64,000 nucleotides of DNA from Batillaria attramentaria (GCA_018292915.2 JACVVK020000488.1:104501-168500), one strand, 5' to 3'. Numbered from the stretch's first letter, positions 36,801-42,648 are shown. The notes: generated from the sequence alone by a model not told the origin. Numbers and translations are program-made.

Positions 36801-38509
36801 CTGAAATAAAGGCAGTTTTGAGCATTTGGAGACAGCAAATGGGTTCACTGACCGTTCTCCATGTTTCTCAAAATAACACTTCAGCGATCGCAAGTACTTT
36901 CTGTCACGTTTTTCTTCCACTGCAATCACCGATTTTTCGCCAAAAACCCAGAGTTTTAAACGCAAGAAGTAAATGTACCACATCCAATTCTCACTGTTTG
37001 AAACTCTGATTTATACTGAACAAGTGACCCAAAGTAGACAACTGTGCATGCTTTTTAAACAAGTTTGTAGCATCATTCATGTGAATGGGTAGCCATTTTG
37101 AGCAGTCGACTCACCTCTGTACTCTTGACCAGATATGTGTATACACATGTATTCATGATGTGTATTACCTTAGCTATAGATACTTTTATGAAAAATCCCC
37201 CCATCCCCACAACTCCCCTTCACCACCCCACAGACGGTGCGCAAGGAAATTTACGTCTTGAATCTAAAGTTACGGTTCATCTGAAAATACAAGTTCAGCA
37301 CATGTATGTATACACAGACAGAACGAGGGCATCAGAATCAATTATGTGTCCACAGCCTGTATACAAGTCACTGTCGTGGAGGCCTGCTTTAAAGTTGTAC
37401 TTTCAACAAAACAAAAACAAAATCATCCAGTAAAGCAAAACTTGAGGATGAGGAAGGGATTTAACGGGAATGTTGTGGGGTGAGAGCACCAAGGGGGCTG
37501 GGTGGCTGAGTCAATATTCATTGAACAGATGTATGCTACTGCAGCCACAACTTCTGATAATCCTAGTCAGTAATTCAAGGGAACAGACCTGCAGTATGAT
37601 AATTATGGTGGCACGAACTGAAAGAAATGTCTAATGACTGCCATCAATGTGTAAAAGGCAATTACACAATACACATACACTATCAACTACCCATACGCAT
37701 ATGATGCACATGTATTCTGTATACATGCTATGATGCATACAGTAAATAATGAGTATGCACTATGCATCATAATGGTGGTGATGAATAAGGGTCCAGTCCG
37801 ACTTGCCACAGTCAAGCATACTTACCCATGTCATGCTGTCATCATCTGTGTCAGTACAGTGCATGACTACAATCTAAAGATGATGCTTTAAATTCATTTG
37901 CTTGCTGACATGGGAAGAAGACTAGAGCTAAAAGTCACTCTGTCCAACAGTAGCATGGCATGTAAACAACACAAGCAAACTGACGTTGCTAGTACTAATT
38001 CAAATGACCGTGGATCAATTTGACAGGCATGACATCATGTTCCGTACAAAATACGGACAAACATCGACAAGTTAATATTTTTCATACAATAATGCGACCT
38101 CCGTGGCTGTAATATTTGCGTAATTGATATCAGAGTAATCAGAGGCAGAAGGATACATCCTCAGTGACCCAGTTTTGTTGCCAATGGCTAAAATATGCTG
38201 CACAGGATCAAATGCCACAGCAGTTGGCTGATACGGAAATCCATGCCGAACGGTCTGCAACACAAAATGTTAATATTTCGTACATTCCCATGATCTGCTG
38301 TGGCCTAAAACTGTAAATATCAACAAGATAATCAATATGTAAGGTTCACCGAGCCTTACCTTGCAGATGTGGAAGTGGTCGGAACGTAATGTCTCCTCGA
38401 TTTCTGTGTCACTCTTGGACTGTGCACTGACAGACGAACCTCGAAGACCATCAAGTACACCTCTAAGGGTGAACTTTTTCATTTTCGCGTTAGCTTGCGA
38501 AGTAGACAT
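4253..38509 (-). CDS. STXBP5: Tomosyn (syntaxin-binding protein 5-like), 5' 20 coding exons; 3' end outside window
   Basis: Tomosyn is a cytosolic Lgl-family protein with two WD40 beta-propellers and a C-terminal R-SNARE motif; in other animals it binds syntaxin/SNAP-25 and limits vesicle priming. Twenty exons on this strand join in a single frame with GT-AG borders and matching phases (3211 nt, residues 1-1071). Landmarks that match known tomosyns: VRHGFPYQP (about 52-60), GRPGVD (85-90), HLPFQSKWLYIGTERG (148-163), HPGPVVHLSDNP (193-204), LLIGFEAG (211-218), AWHHEGKQFMCSHSDGS (244-260), LEMEHNVIDFVVLCETP (337-353), CFENPYPMDIHESPVT (383-398), HADGSLKFWDAS (454-465), LNSSYGL (628-634) and LNLGTPDLYG (655-664). 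Residues 701-1071 form one long low-complexity linker exon. The second-propeller remainder, tail and R-SNARE are not found in 1-4252, so the gene is cut by the window edge. It could be the STXBP5 or STXBP5L orthologue; invertebrates usually have one tomosyn. Confidence 0.95.
6032..6231. mobile_element. Foldback (long inverted repeat) element in tomosyn intron 19
   Basis: Two arms of about 70 bases (about 6042-6112 and 6136-6212) are nearly perfect reverse complements sharing the core CCCAAGATGGTTCGATTGTT. A GTAGCTACC / GGTAGCT pair closes a short loop. The pairing extends outward less perfectly to an 8-base terminal inverted repeat CTGTGGTA (6032-6039 and 6224-6231). No coding capacity. A clear target duplication was not seen. 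It is either a foldback MITE or a transcript hairpin. Confidence 0.8.
6655..7217. repeat. Tandem array, about 106-118-bp unit, 5 copies
   Basis: Each unit contains AATAAATAAATGGATAAACA, then ATCTGACAAGTAAAAACTCA, then CTCCTACACTCACC with a poly-C run of varying length. Length variation between copies is mostly in the C-run and the (AATA)n part. It lies in tomosyn intron 19. Confidence 0.92.
7602..7632. repeat. (GT)n followed by poly-G
   Basis: Eight GT units run directly into about 17 G. Confidence 0.95.
7876..7925. repeat. (GT)n microsatellite
   Basis: About 25 perfect GT units in tomosyn intron 19. Confidence 0.97.
8356..8465 (-). CDS. STXBP5: Tomosyn coding exon 19 (residues 664-700)
   Basis: Encodes SMDPYQRAPRSPRSKKTPTE, then GVNQGSEEGKSPTTDQ. 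It aligns with the NDPYRREPRSPRKSRQPSG stretch of vertebrate tomosyn, where the variable, alternatively spliced linker begins. The acceptor is CAACCTCAG and the donor CAG|GTGTGT, phase 0. Confidence 0.92.
8679..8726. repeat. (GT)n followed by G-rich run
   Basis: GT array followed by GGGAGGGGGGGTGGGGGGGG, a potential G-quadruplex on the plus strand (C-rich on the transcribed side of tomosyn intron 18). Confidence 0.95.
8860..8948 (-). CDS. STXBP5: Tomosyn coding exon 18 (residues 634-664)
   Basis: Encodes LAFGNESGLAIVDFIQKTCL-LNLGTPDLY, matching VFGNCNGIAMVDYLQKAVLLNLGTIELYG. The acceptor is CCTTTTGCAG and the donor G|GTGAGT, phase 1. Confidence 0.95.
9709..9857 (-). CDS. STXBP5: Tomosyn coding exon 17 (residues 585-634)
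   Basis: Encodes TEQMTAVKVRPGARKWAAGY, then QADLVCVLCYVEGEPPGNIT and VMSLNSSYG, aligning with GYQxELVxQLxWVxGEPPQQITSLAVNSSYGL. The acceptor is GTTTTCAG and the donor CT|GTTAGT, phase 2. Confidence 0.94.
10335..10487 (-). CDS. STXBP5: Tomosyn coding exon 16 (residues 534-584)
   Basis: Encodes SLEFSIVYEIFDEFDSPEFE, then YPTLPRPSLAVTTQHSSS and MGSYSSNTSDNNK. It corresponds to the vertebrate LEVRLLYEIND segment followed by a Pro/Ser-rich, poorly conserved loop. The acceptor is AATGTTTCAG and the donor AAG|GTAAGA, phase 0. Confidence 0.9.
10740..10939 (-). CDS. STXBP5: Tomosyn coding exon 15 (residues 467-533)
   Basis: Encodes SLQILYKLKTAKMFEKPKRS, then GEGQDEDPFAIQMIYLCPES and RLLCVAGATHVMLFRFSKQE. 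It aligns with family LQVLYKLKTSKVFEK...EDPYAIQxISWCPESRMLCIAG. The acceptor is TTGGTTTCAG and the donor TCG|GTAGGC, phase 0. Confidence 0.95.
11234..11274 (-). CDS. STXBP5: Tomosyn coding exon 14 (41-nt microexon, residues 453-467)
   Basis: Encodes HADGSLKFWDASS, the conserved GHADGSxKFWDAS WD motif. The acceptor is TTCCAG and the donor G|GTGAGA, phase 1. At 41 nt it is the smallest exon, and its length is not divisible by three, so skipping it would shift the frame. Confidence 0.93.
11570..11637 (-). CDS. STXBP5: Tomosyn coding exon 13 (residues 431-453)
   Basis: Encodes PWPIKGGQWGTTTVSYPEIM-IT. The WPIxGGxWG and YPEIxITGHADGS blocks are conserved in tomosyn, the latter spanning the junction with exon 14. 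The acceptor is TACTTTTTCAG and the donor GG|GTGAGT, phase 2. Confidence 0.95.
12126..12273 (-). CDS. STXBP5: Tomosyn coding exon 12 (residues 381-430)
   Basis: Encodes YPCFENPYPMDIHESPVTAC, then QYYANCPTDLIPAFYSVGSK and QKKTGFSEK. This is the Lgl-family core block (FENPYPxxIHESPVT...DLIPALYSVG). The acceptor is CCTACACAG and the donor AAG|GTTTGT, phase 0. Confidence 0.96.
12578..14064. mobile_element. Candidate element bounded by direct repeats, with a 13-bp palindrome at its left end
   Basis: At 12578-12607 AAAGTTGTTTCTC and GAGAAACAACTTT form a perfect palindrome around TATA. The right arm plus flank (GAGAAACAACTTT followed by a GACGGGGC block) recurs as a direct repeat at 14038-14064, about 1.44 kb away. 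Between them are repeated GCTGACGTC-containing segments, two CT runs and a complete SINE, all inside tomosyn intron 11. No coding capacity was found. The class is unknown. Confidence 0.45.
13682..13850 (+). mobile_element. tRNA-derived SINE, main family, copy 1
   Basis: Starts GGGGAGCCAGGGTGGCCGAA, with an A-box-like TGGCCGAATGGTAGAGCG and a B-box-like GAGTTCGAATCC, then the common body GGGGCCAAATATTTGTGCTG, a T-rich CTCGTTGCCC segment and the tail GGAAAAGGACGTTAAAC followed by ACCC repeats. It is the only copy of this family inside the tomosyn gene (intron 11), opposite to transcription. Confidence 0.9.
14315..14387 (-). CDS. STXBP5: Tomosyn coding exon 11 (residues 357-381)
   Basis: Encodes FQDPYAIVVLLQNDLVVVDL-TSP, matching FQEPYAVVVLLEKDLVLIDL of vertebrate tomosyn. 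The acceptor is TAACTTTTCAG and the donor GG|GTGAGT, phase 2. A GGGCCC-ended MITE lies upstream of this exon in intron 10. Confidence 0.95.
14519..14794 (+). mobile_element. GGGCCC-ended MITE, copy 1 (intron 10)
   Basis: A 276-bp element with imperfect terminal inverted repeats: left GGGCCCGTATGTAATAGTCG, right the complement of GGGCCCGTATGTAAAAGTCG, each followed by AGGTTA. An internal GTTAGAGTCTAAC palindrome and CTAACCTCG copies give subterminal structure. Two more copies with the same layout are at 48.7 and 54.6 kb. No ORF and no clear target duplication. Confidence 0.85.
14950..15104 (-). CDS. STXBP5: Tomosyn coding exon 10 (residues 305-357)
   Basis: Encodes DDMVMFSGGMSYDRAGR, then TPSITVMTGKSTTVLEME and HNVIDFVVLCETPWCH. 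The family signatures SGGxSYD, LTVMxGKSTxVLEM and VDFxxLCETP are all present. The acceptor is TTGTTTTCAG. The donor G|GTCAGT (phase 1) is supported because joining to exon 11 creates DFQDPYA, as in vertebrates. Confidence 0.95.
15513..15588 (-). CDS. STXBP5: Tomosyn coding exon 9 (residues 280-305)
   Basis: Encodes KIGADGKPDPCKPIAKVEWK then SVRN, aligning with the vertebrate DGKKPEPCKPILKVEFK segment. The acceptor is CCCTATTAG and the donor AG|GTAAGT, phase 2. Confidence 0.92.
16198..16321 (-). CDS. STXBP5: Tomosyn coding exon 8 (residues 239-280)
   Basis: Encodes ALRSIAWHHEGKQFMCSHSD then GSLTTWNVKAPHKAV and VLMPHG. The WHHEGKQF and CSHSDGSLTxWN blocks are strongly conserved in tomosyn. The acceptor is CCTTTGCAG and the donor G|GTGAGT, phase 1. 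Confidence 0.96.
16982..17190. repeat. GT/GC alternating purine-pyrimidine tract
   Basis: 17102-17160 alternates almost perfectly (GT array, then GCGCGTGTGCATGCGCGCAC and more), flanked by shorter TGTGTGCACACATG and GCATGCATGCATG. A strong candidate for Z-DNA in tomosyn intron 7. Confidence 0.85.
19050..19235 (+). mobile_element. SINE-like element with internal CA microsatellite, copy 1
   Basis: Contains a tRNA-like GACCTGGTGGTTAAGGCAGC head, GTCAAATTC, then CTCGTTTAC, a GTGTACAC(AC)n array and TTAAAAATCCCAT. The same order (head, TCGTTTAC, CA array, CTAAAAATCCCATGTC) occurs inverted at 56.6-57.1 kb. The 3' limit is uncertain. Confidence 0.5.
19330..19410 (-). mobile_element. Possible Penelope-like retroelement terminus
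   Basis: The minus strand reads CCTGAGGAAGGCGAAAGCCG followed by AAACGTTGACCCG. This resembles the conserved GAAGGCGAAAGCCGAAACGTT segments I associate with terminal repeats of Penelope-like elements. No GIY-YIG or RT coding sequence is nearby, so this is a fragment at best. Confidence 0.3.
19517..19677. repeat. Direct duplication of a 47-bp segment
   Basis: CACAACACCCATCCTTTGG followed by GACCATGGACTGTGTGTG occurs twice, 113 bp apart, separated by an A/G-rich spacer. Confidence 0.85.
20709..20923. repeat. Tandem array, about 54-bp unit, 4 copies
   Basis: The units share GTCTGGTGGCACACTAAAAA and CTATTGTCTAACTCAGTAA. Copies differ by single bases. The array ends about 105 bp downstream of exon 7 of tomosyn, in intron 7. 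Confidence 0.95.
21029..21112 (-). CDS. STXBP5: Tomosyn coding exon 7 (residues 211-238)
   Basis: Encodes LLIGFEAGAIVMWDLRSKSA-ECRYNSPE, aligning with family LLIGFESGTVVLWDL. The acceptor is TTTGTTGCAG and the donor GAG|GTTAGT, phase 0 on both sides. A four-copy repeat with a roughly 54-bp unit lies just downstream in intron 7. Confidence 0.95.
21251..21425 (+). repeat. Degenerate interstitial TTAGGG repeats in a duplicated 66-bp unit
   Basis: At least seven TTAGGG motifs, mixed with TCAGGC and TTGGG variants. A surrounding segment (GGTGTAGTCCGCCCTCT / GGTGTGGTCCGCACTCT) is tandemly duplicated about 66 bp apart. It lies in tomosyn intron 6. The motif is the metazoan telomere repeat; an interstitial origin is inference. 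Confidence 0.75.
21587..21665. repeat. (GT)n with GCGC interruption, then poly-G
   Basis: GT array, GCGCGCGTGCGTGTGTT, then about 16 G. It lies in tomosyn intron 6. Confidence 0.97.
22159..22188. repeat. (GT)n microsatellite
   Basis: 15 GT units followed by a short G-rich run, in tomosyn intron 6. Confidence 0.95.
23242..23305 (-). CDS. STXBP5: Tomosyn coding exon 6 (residues 189-210)
   Basis: A 64-nt exon encoding CRKTHPGPVVHLSDNPIDSN-K. The block HPGPVVHxSDNP is diagnostic of tomosyn and Lgl proteins. The acceptor is TTGTTGTCAG and the donor AAG|GTATGG, phase 0. Confidence 0.95.
23718..23947. mobile_element. 230-bp non-autonomous DNA element with 16-bp TIRs and 5-bp target duplication
   Basis: The ends are CAGCGATCGTCAAATG (23718-23733) and its exact reverse complement (23932-23947), flanked on both sides by ATACA (23713-23717 and 23948-23952). 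The interior has paired GGTAGCCC motifs and no ORF of note. It sits in tomosyn intron 5, 78 bp from the exon 5 donor. A 5-bp duplication with CAG-starting ends does not fit the commonest MITE superfamilies I can name with confidence. Confidence 0.85.
24025..24159 (-). CDS. STXBP5: Tomosyn coding exon 5 (residues 144-189)
   Basis: Encodes ITYCHLPFQSKWLYIGTERG then NVHVVNIESFLLSGYVINWN-KAIE, near-identical in pattern to vertebrate tomosyn (HLPFQSKWLYVGTERGN, SGYVIMWNKAIEL). The acceptor is CGGTTGCAG and the donor CT|GTGAGT, phase 2. A 230-bp TIR element sits 78 bp downstream of the donor, in intron 5. Confidence 0.96.
24399..24499 (-). CDS. STXBP5: Tomosyn coding exon 4 (residues 111-144)
   Basis: Encodes GALVTVCSDDSLHLWNYRQK followed by KPEIVHTLKFQRE, the second WD repeat (conserved LHLWN and LKF). 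The acceptor is TTTGACTAG and the donor AG|GTGAGT, phase 2; joined to exon 5 it gives Arg-ITYCHLPFQ. Confidence 0.95.
24585..24612. repeat. Poly-G tract
   Basis: About 20 G with one C interruption in tomosyn intron 3; a C-run follows at about 24688-24702. Confidence 0.9.
24850..24931 (-). CDS. STXBP5: Tomosyn coding exon 3 (residues 83-110)
   Basis: Encodes IGRPGVDIHC, THDGDVAIFQ, VLFLINE, matching the family block GRPGV...FLINEG. The acceptor is GAATTAG and the donor GAG|GTGAGT (phase 0). The first base completes the codon split by exon 2 across a 13.2-kb intron. Confidence 0.94.
25091..25150. repeat. (CA)n microsatellite
   Basis: 30 perfect CA units near the 3' end of tomosyn intron 2. 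It is followed by a copy of the GGTGGCATTGCATCGCGGTG-type repeat (about 25153-25213) also seen at 50.7 and 50.9 kb. Confidence 0.97.
25153..25213 (+). repeat. Dispersed repeat fragment (GCATCGCGG family)
   Basis: Shares TTGCATCGCGGTGAC...CTTCCC...GAAAAGCAGCCCAAATTTCC with two nearly identical segments at 50.70-50.78 and 50.91-50.99 kb, and a shorter match at about 19.81-19.85 kb. Parent element unknown. Confidence 0.6.
25214..33164. other. Tomosyn intron 2, exon-proximal part: no gene seen
   Basis: About 8 kb without any exon I recognise on either strand. It contains short C-runs (about 25727, 26191, 27150, 27911), A-runs and a GC-rich purine-imbalanced island at about 30.8-31.2 kb with GCCAAGCC and GCAGCAG repeats. 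Open frames in that island look like low-complexity sequence. Confidence 0.6.
33165..33470. repeat. Divergent copy of the AAGGTCA-rich repeat (intron 2)
   Basis: Contains TGACCTTGG, TCAAGGTCA (33199-33207), CTTTGACCTTGACCTTAGG and AGGTCA, with phrases such as CAAGTTTGG and ATTTCTGAG that echo the larger element at 43.2-44.7 kb. It is likely a related but older repeat. Confidence 0.5.
33788..33849. repeat. (CA)n microsatellite
   Basis: About 31 perfect CA units in tomosyn intron 2; a run of about 18 G follows at 33926-33944. Confidence 0.97.
34316..36527 (+). repeat. Decayed tandem array, about 185-bp period, about 12 units
   Basis: A GAACATAAC-like word recurs at about 34316, 34492, 34690, 34858, 35032, 35248, 35424, 35584, 35764, 35952, 36134, 36348 and 36519, spacing 160-216. 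The best-preserved units (from 34858, 35053 and 35249) also share ACATTACACTGTGACAGAC and AGGAGGAAA; later units share TAAAGTTGTGTTCAAAC. All lie in tomosyn intron 2. No protein is implied. Confidence 0.75.
36530..38156. other. Tomosyn intron 2, 5' part
   Basis: No exon recognised and no strong repeat. AT-rich in places, with scattered ATGTATAC words around 37.1-37.75 kb. Confidence 0.6.
38157..38254 (-). CDS. STXBP5: Tomosyn coding exon 2 (residues 51-83)
   Basis: The acceptor is TTGTGTTGCAG. The exon encodes TVRHGFPYQPTAVAFDPVQ and then ILAIGNKTGSLR, the first WD repeat of the N-terminal propeller and one of the most conserved tomosyn/Lgl blocks. The donor AT|GTATCC splits a codon (phase 2). 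Reading through would leave the family sequence, whereas joining to exon 3 gives Ile-Ile-GRPGVD, which fits the family. Intron 1 is only 105 bp and intron 2 about 13.2 kb. Confidence 0.93.
38360..38509 (-). CDS. STXBP5: Tomosyn coding exon 1 (residues 1-50)
   Basis: Begins at ATG (38509) and ends at AAG followed by the donor GTAAGG, phase 0. It encodes the N-terminus leading into KKFTLRGVLDGLRG, which aligns with the conserved tomosyn opening (M-R/K-K-F-x-x-R-x-VLDGL) and then SDHFHICK. Vertebrate tomosyn starts at the position of Met10 here, so initiation at 38482 is a real alternative; the upstream nine residues (Ser/Gln/Ala) have no family match that I know. No TATA box is evident. Confidence 0.93.
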
Positions 38510-38720
38510 GATGAAAATTATGTCTCAATACTCCCATGTTAGGTCCAATCTCCGCCCACCAGAGCCATTTTGCAAAGCTTTCAGGCTGGGAAATGCCGCA
38601 GTTGCCCGGATGACAATCCCAGCAGCCCACTTGCCAAAGATGAGGACAGCGAAGGAAGGACACGCAAAACGCAGGAGAATCTTTAAATTTTCCTCACATG
38701 AATGTTTAGCGCACTTATAT
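38510..38720 (-). promoter_or_regulatory. Probable 5' UTR / proximal promoter of tomosyn, with upstream ATGs
   Basis: This is the minus-strand sequence upstream of the first tomosyn codon. It holds a GGGCGG GC-box next to ATTGG (inverted CCAAT), about 30-45 bases before the ATG. Two upstream ATGs lie there: one in the strong context AAAATGG opening a 9-codon uORF that stops before the start, and one (ACATGGG) whose frame overlaps the main ATG and stops shortly inside the coding region. No TATA box is seen and the transcription start is unknown, so these elements may be promoter rather than transcript. Confidence 0.4.
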
Positions 38721-39125
38721 ACAGCCTGTTCAACTACACTTGCACCTCAAACAATGAATCAGTATCGTTGAGAAACGAATTTCAGAGGGCGACGCGAGTA
38801 GTGCGTCTGGTGCACCAGCTCGGAAAAAAATCGTCTGCTACGCGATCTGCCGGGAGACTGCTGACTGCCAGAACACCGTAGCGCTGCCGGTGTTTTGCAA
38901 CAGCCCTTTTAAAACTCAGCAGCGGCAGTTGAGTAATCAGTCAGAAATACTATCAGGTCTAAACTGTCGATGACACAGTTATGGCCCATTTTATTTTAAT
39001 GATCTATTCACACGATCATCTGCAATAAATCCGATGAGGGGACATAGTAAACACCGACAGTGATTTATTCATCGCCAACTACAGCAAGCGCTTTGCTCCT
39101 GCTCCAGTGATCAATACTCTATCTC

Positions 39126-39159
<34 letters not shown>

Positions 39160-40700
39160 CTAAGCACATGGTCTTCAATTTTTTTTCTGACTGATGAAGT
39201 TACTGTACTTAGTAAATAACTAATTATGTTCTTTGTGTTTGTATAAATTTTGTGTTTTATAATTTTGTTCAAAACTCTGCTTGAATTTTGTTCCTTTCTG
39301 TATTTTGGATGTTTGATTCAGTGAAGATTTCCACAACAACACTGACTATGATCAGTCGATGAAACCGGCTCATCTCATATAAGGCACTGCAGACCAACAA
39401 CTACTGTTATCAAATAATTAAAGTTCAATAAAGTTCATTTCAGTTCATTTCATTTCTGTGTTTGTGTGTGGGGGGGGGGGGGAGTCAGTCACCGGCTGCA
39501 CGTCACAGTATGGTGTCAGACTGGGTAAGTTGTTTGTTAGTGCGCGGCCACAGTCCAAGTTCTTGCAGCATGGCTTGAATAAATACACTCAATCACTCGG
39601 TATGTCAGTCGATTGCCGCTAATCAGGTACTATAGCCTCTCCTTCCATCTATAAATCAGTGGGAATGAGTTGACCAAAAACTAAGCCGGCATGCCCATTT
39701 CGCCAAATATTACGCCAGCTGACTGCATCCGAGCGCTGATCTGTCAATTAAAACCCATTCACATGCCGGTAATCACCAAAGCAGTGGACGTACTACATGT
39801 ATTACTGCAAGACATAAGTAATGGGGGTGTGTGGGAAGGGGCCGGGGGGGGAGGGGGGGGGGGCAAACTGATTCAGTCATTGACCATTCGCCACCGCCGG
39901 GTGAACCCAGTCATTCAACACCTGTCAGAGTGCTCAGTTAGTCTAAAAATCTGTCAAGTTTTGTGGACCATAACTAAATAATTATGCTGTCCATGTGTTG
40001 GACGCCGCAAATCTCAACTTGAATCAGTAGTACGTCAGTGATGAGGATTGACACTGAACAGAATGTCACCCATTATCCAGCGCCGGACACTGAAATGATA
40101 AACGAGCACTTGAAAACTAACTTTTTTTTTTTAAGTCTGTCAAAGACGAACGCAGTTGATGATTTTTCGCATAGACAAAAAGATAAAATTGATGTCTGAA
40201 GCCGAGAATCGATAATTTCAGGGGAGGCGACTGAAAGAACGAAAATTTGCAAAGAATGCAGAGGTAACTTCCCTTACACTGCAACTGAGCTGAGCCGTTC
40301 TGTCATGCTTATCTAATAATGGGGCTGAATTGCCCAGACACTTTCTATCAGCGGTGTATCAGGGGACAAGTGATCATTTTGGCGTAAGCAGCCAATGTGA
40401 AACCTACGTCACACTAGCGATATTCAGTTTTTAAGCGGTAGTTTTTAATCTAAGCGAAAACGCATCAGGTTAGCTTCCGAAGCCGACGGTAGACTATGAA
40501 GAAAATTATGTATGTGTTACCTAAGGTTTGGTGGTGGTGGTGGTGGTAGTGGTGTTCAAGTGTCGTCGTCGTCGTTGCACAAGCCACATTCACATCAGTG
40601 CCAGTTTACCATTACAGCGGTACGAACCAAGATTCAAGTTCATGAACTCGTTCTCTCTGTTTCGTACTAAGTTTGTCCGGAATGACTGCTTGTTGTTTCC
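38721..40700. other. Upstream of tomosyn: no gene recognised
   Basis: Contains a short GT array (about 39128-39151), G-runs (about 39471-39482, 39844-39863) and a TTCATTTCAGTTCATTTCAT repeat (about 39430-39455). Distal regulatory sequence of tomosyn could lie here, but nothing specific is seen. Confidence 0.5.
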
Positions 40701-41160
40701 CCTGGGCTGACTACCATCTCATCACCAATAATTTGCTGGTTTGCCGCCGCGGCCGTCGGGAAGAGTAAAAGGCGGCGTTGGGCCGAGTCAGTTTTGTCGT
40801 TTCGGGCGGTTTGCGTGTGGGAGGATATCGGTGGCTAACCACCTTCACCGTATCAACGCCTCCCCCGCCCCCCTTGCCATTCTCCCCTCCCCCCCCCCCC
40901 CCCTGCCTTTTTTTTTTTTTTTTCCAGGCTGAAGACGGAGCAACTGGACATCCAGTCATTCAGAAGAGCCGCCGTCTAAACGCATCTCTTTCATTGAGAC
41001 TAGTGAAGGAGAGTGGTACACACAGCAAATCTTTATTATCAAGTCTTCTTCTTTCTTCGCCTTTCGTTCCGGCTCTGCTCAGTGTATTAAATTTTCAAGT
41101 CTACGCCGGCGCTACGAGTATGAACACTTCTCAGAAAGTGCCTCTGTGCTTAGTTAGTGG
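40701..41160. other. GC-rich stretch with long pyrimidine tract, no gene assigned
   Basis: A GC-rich block with CpGs (about 40741-40830) precedes a run of C and then T ending in CCAG at about 40927, which looks like a strong plus-strand splice acceptor. The open frame across it reads into the 24-bp minisatellite as LDWIGLSG-like repeats and has no family match, so I do not call a gene. Confidence 0.35.
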
Positions 41161-41390
41161 ACATTGGATTGGATTGGATTGGACTCAGAGGATTGGACTC
41201 AGTGGGTTGGACTGGATTGGACTCAGTGGGTTGGACTGGATTGGACTCAGTGGCCGGACTGGATTGGATTGGGCTCGGTGGATTGGATTGGACTCAGTGG
41301 AGTGGAGTGGACTCAGTGGAGTGGATTGGATTGGACTCAGTGGAGTGGATTGGATTTTACTCAGTGGACTGGAATGGACTGGTCTGTCAC
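41161..41390 (+). repeat. Minisatellite, about 24-bp unit (GGATTGGACTCAGTGG)
   Basis: About ten imperfect copies of a TGGATTGGATTGGACTCAGT-like unit, mutating within a G/A/T-only alphabet (GGATTGG, GGACTGG, GGAGTGG). Confidence 0.93.
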
Positions 41391-41696
41391 TTACAACATA
41401 GAAATGAGGATGACTGTTTAACTGAGACTACACTCAGTGGCTATCAGTTATGATGACTTGTACACACGGTTCAAGGCAGGCACTGACCCGGGCTTCACTA
41501 GCAGCCAGTCATTTTTTTCCGACCGAAGAACCCAGATTTCGGGAGACAAAGAACTGTGCACTAAATGCTGTGATGAAACTGAGTGCGATTCGTACACGAG
41601 CTGATAGTTTTACTGTGCTTGTGCTGGTCCTGCTGTAATATGCCAGTGGTACTACCCGGCTCGTCTGACTTCGGGGCACTTCTAGCCTCAAGCTGC

Positions 41697-42475
41697 ATTG
41701 ACCCGGGGCACTTCCAGCCTCAAGCTGCTTAGATCCCGGGGCACTTCCAGCCTCAAACTGCTTCTAAAGACCCAGGTCACTTCCAGCCTCAAGCTACTTC
41801 TAAAGACCCAGGTCACTTCCAGCCTCATGCTGCATCTAAAAACCCAGGTCACATCCAGCCTCATGCTGCTTCTACTGACCCAGGCCACTTCCAGCCTCCT
41901 GCTGCTTCTAAAGACCCAGGTCACATCCAGCCTCTTGCTGCTTCTACAGACCCAGGTCACATCCAGCCTCATGCTGCTTCTACACACCCAGGTCACATCC
42001 AGCCTCATGCTGCTTCTACAGACCCAGGTCACTTCCAGCCTCATGCTGCTTCTAAAGACCCAGGTCACTTCCAGCCTCATGCTGCTTCTAAAGACCCAGG
42101 TCACATCCGGCCTTATGTTGCTTTTAAAGACCCAAGTCACTTCCAGCCTCATGCTGCATCTAAAGACCCAGGTCACATCCAGCCTCATGCTGCTTCTAAA
42201 GACCCAGGTCACATCCGGCCTTATGTTGCTTTTAAAGACCCAAGTCACTTCCAGCCTCATGCTGCTCAGTTCTACAGACCCAGGTCACTTCCAGCCTCAT
42301 GCTGCTTCTAAAGACCCAGGTCACTTCCAGCCTCATGCTGCTTCTAAAGACCCAGGTCACTTCCAGCCTCATGCTGCTTCTAAAGACCCAGGTCACTTCC
42401 AGCCTCATGCTGCTTCTAAAGACCCAGGTCACTTCCAGCCTCATGCTGCTTCTAAAGACCTCAGGCACATCCAGT
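41697..42475 (+). repeat. Minisatellite, 36-bp unit, about 21 copies
   Basis: The unit is CTTCCAGCCTCATGCTGCTT followed by CTAAAGACCCAGGTCA. Internal copies (about 42290-42440) are almost identical; outer copies diverge, and one unit is extended by 6 bp near 42266. Because 36 is divisible by three, several frames stay open on both strands and give 12-residue repeats. These are a by-product of the array. Confidence 0.96.
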
Positions 42476-42519
42476 CTCACGCTTGTCCTTATGGCTCAGT
42501 TGAATATGAAGTCCCCACC

Positions 42520-42529
<10 letters not shown>

Positions 42530-42576
<47 letters not shown>

Positions 42577-42591
42577 ACAGTGACACACACA

Positions 42592-42622
<31 letters not shown>

Positions 42623-42626
42623 ACAC
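42530..42626. repeat. Compound (CA)n microsatellite with GTGA interruptions
   Basis: CA arrays separated by GAGACAGTGA and GTGACA, preceded by (CACC)n, and followed by a CT array (about 42649-42690). Confidence 0.97.
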
Positions 42627-42648
42627 TTTTTGTTTCCTACAGTGTTGG

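Noticed and set aside
38072..38156. Extension of exon 2 to the stop at 38072
   Set aside because: The sequence past 38157 diverges from the family, while the AT|GTATCC donor joins in phase to exon 3 and restores the conserved block.
40778..41401. 207-codon open frame with proline-rich start and LDWIGLSG repeats
   Set aside because: The repeated part is just the 24-bp minisatellite and the rest crosses C- and T-runs; no homologous domain.
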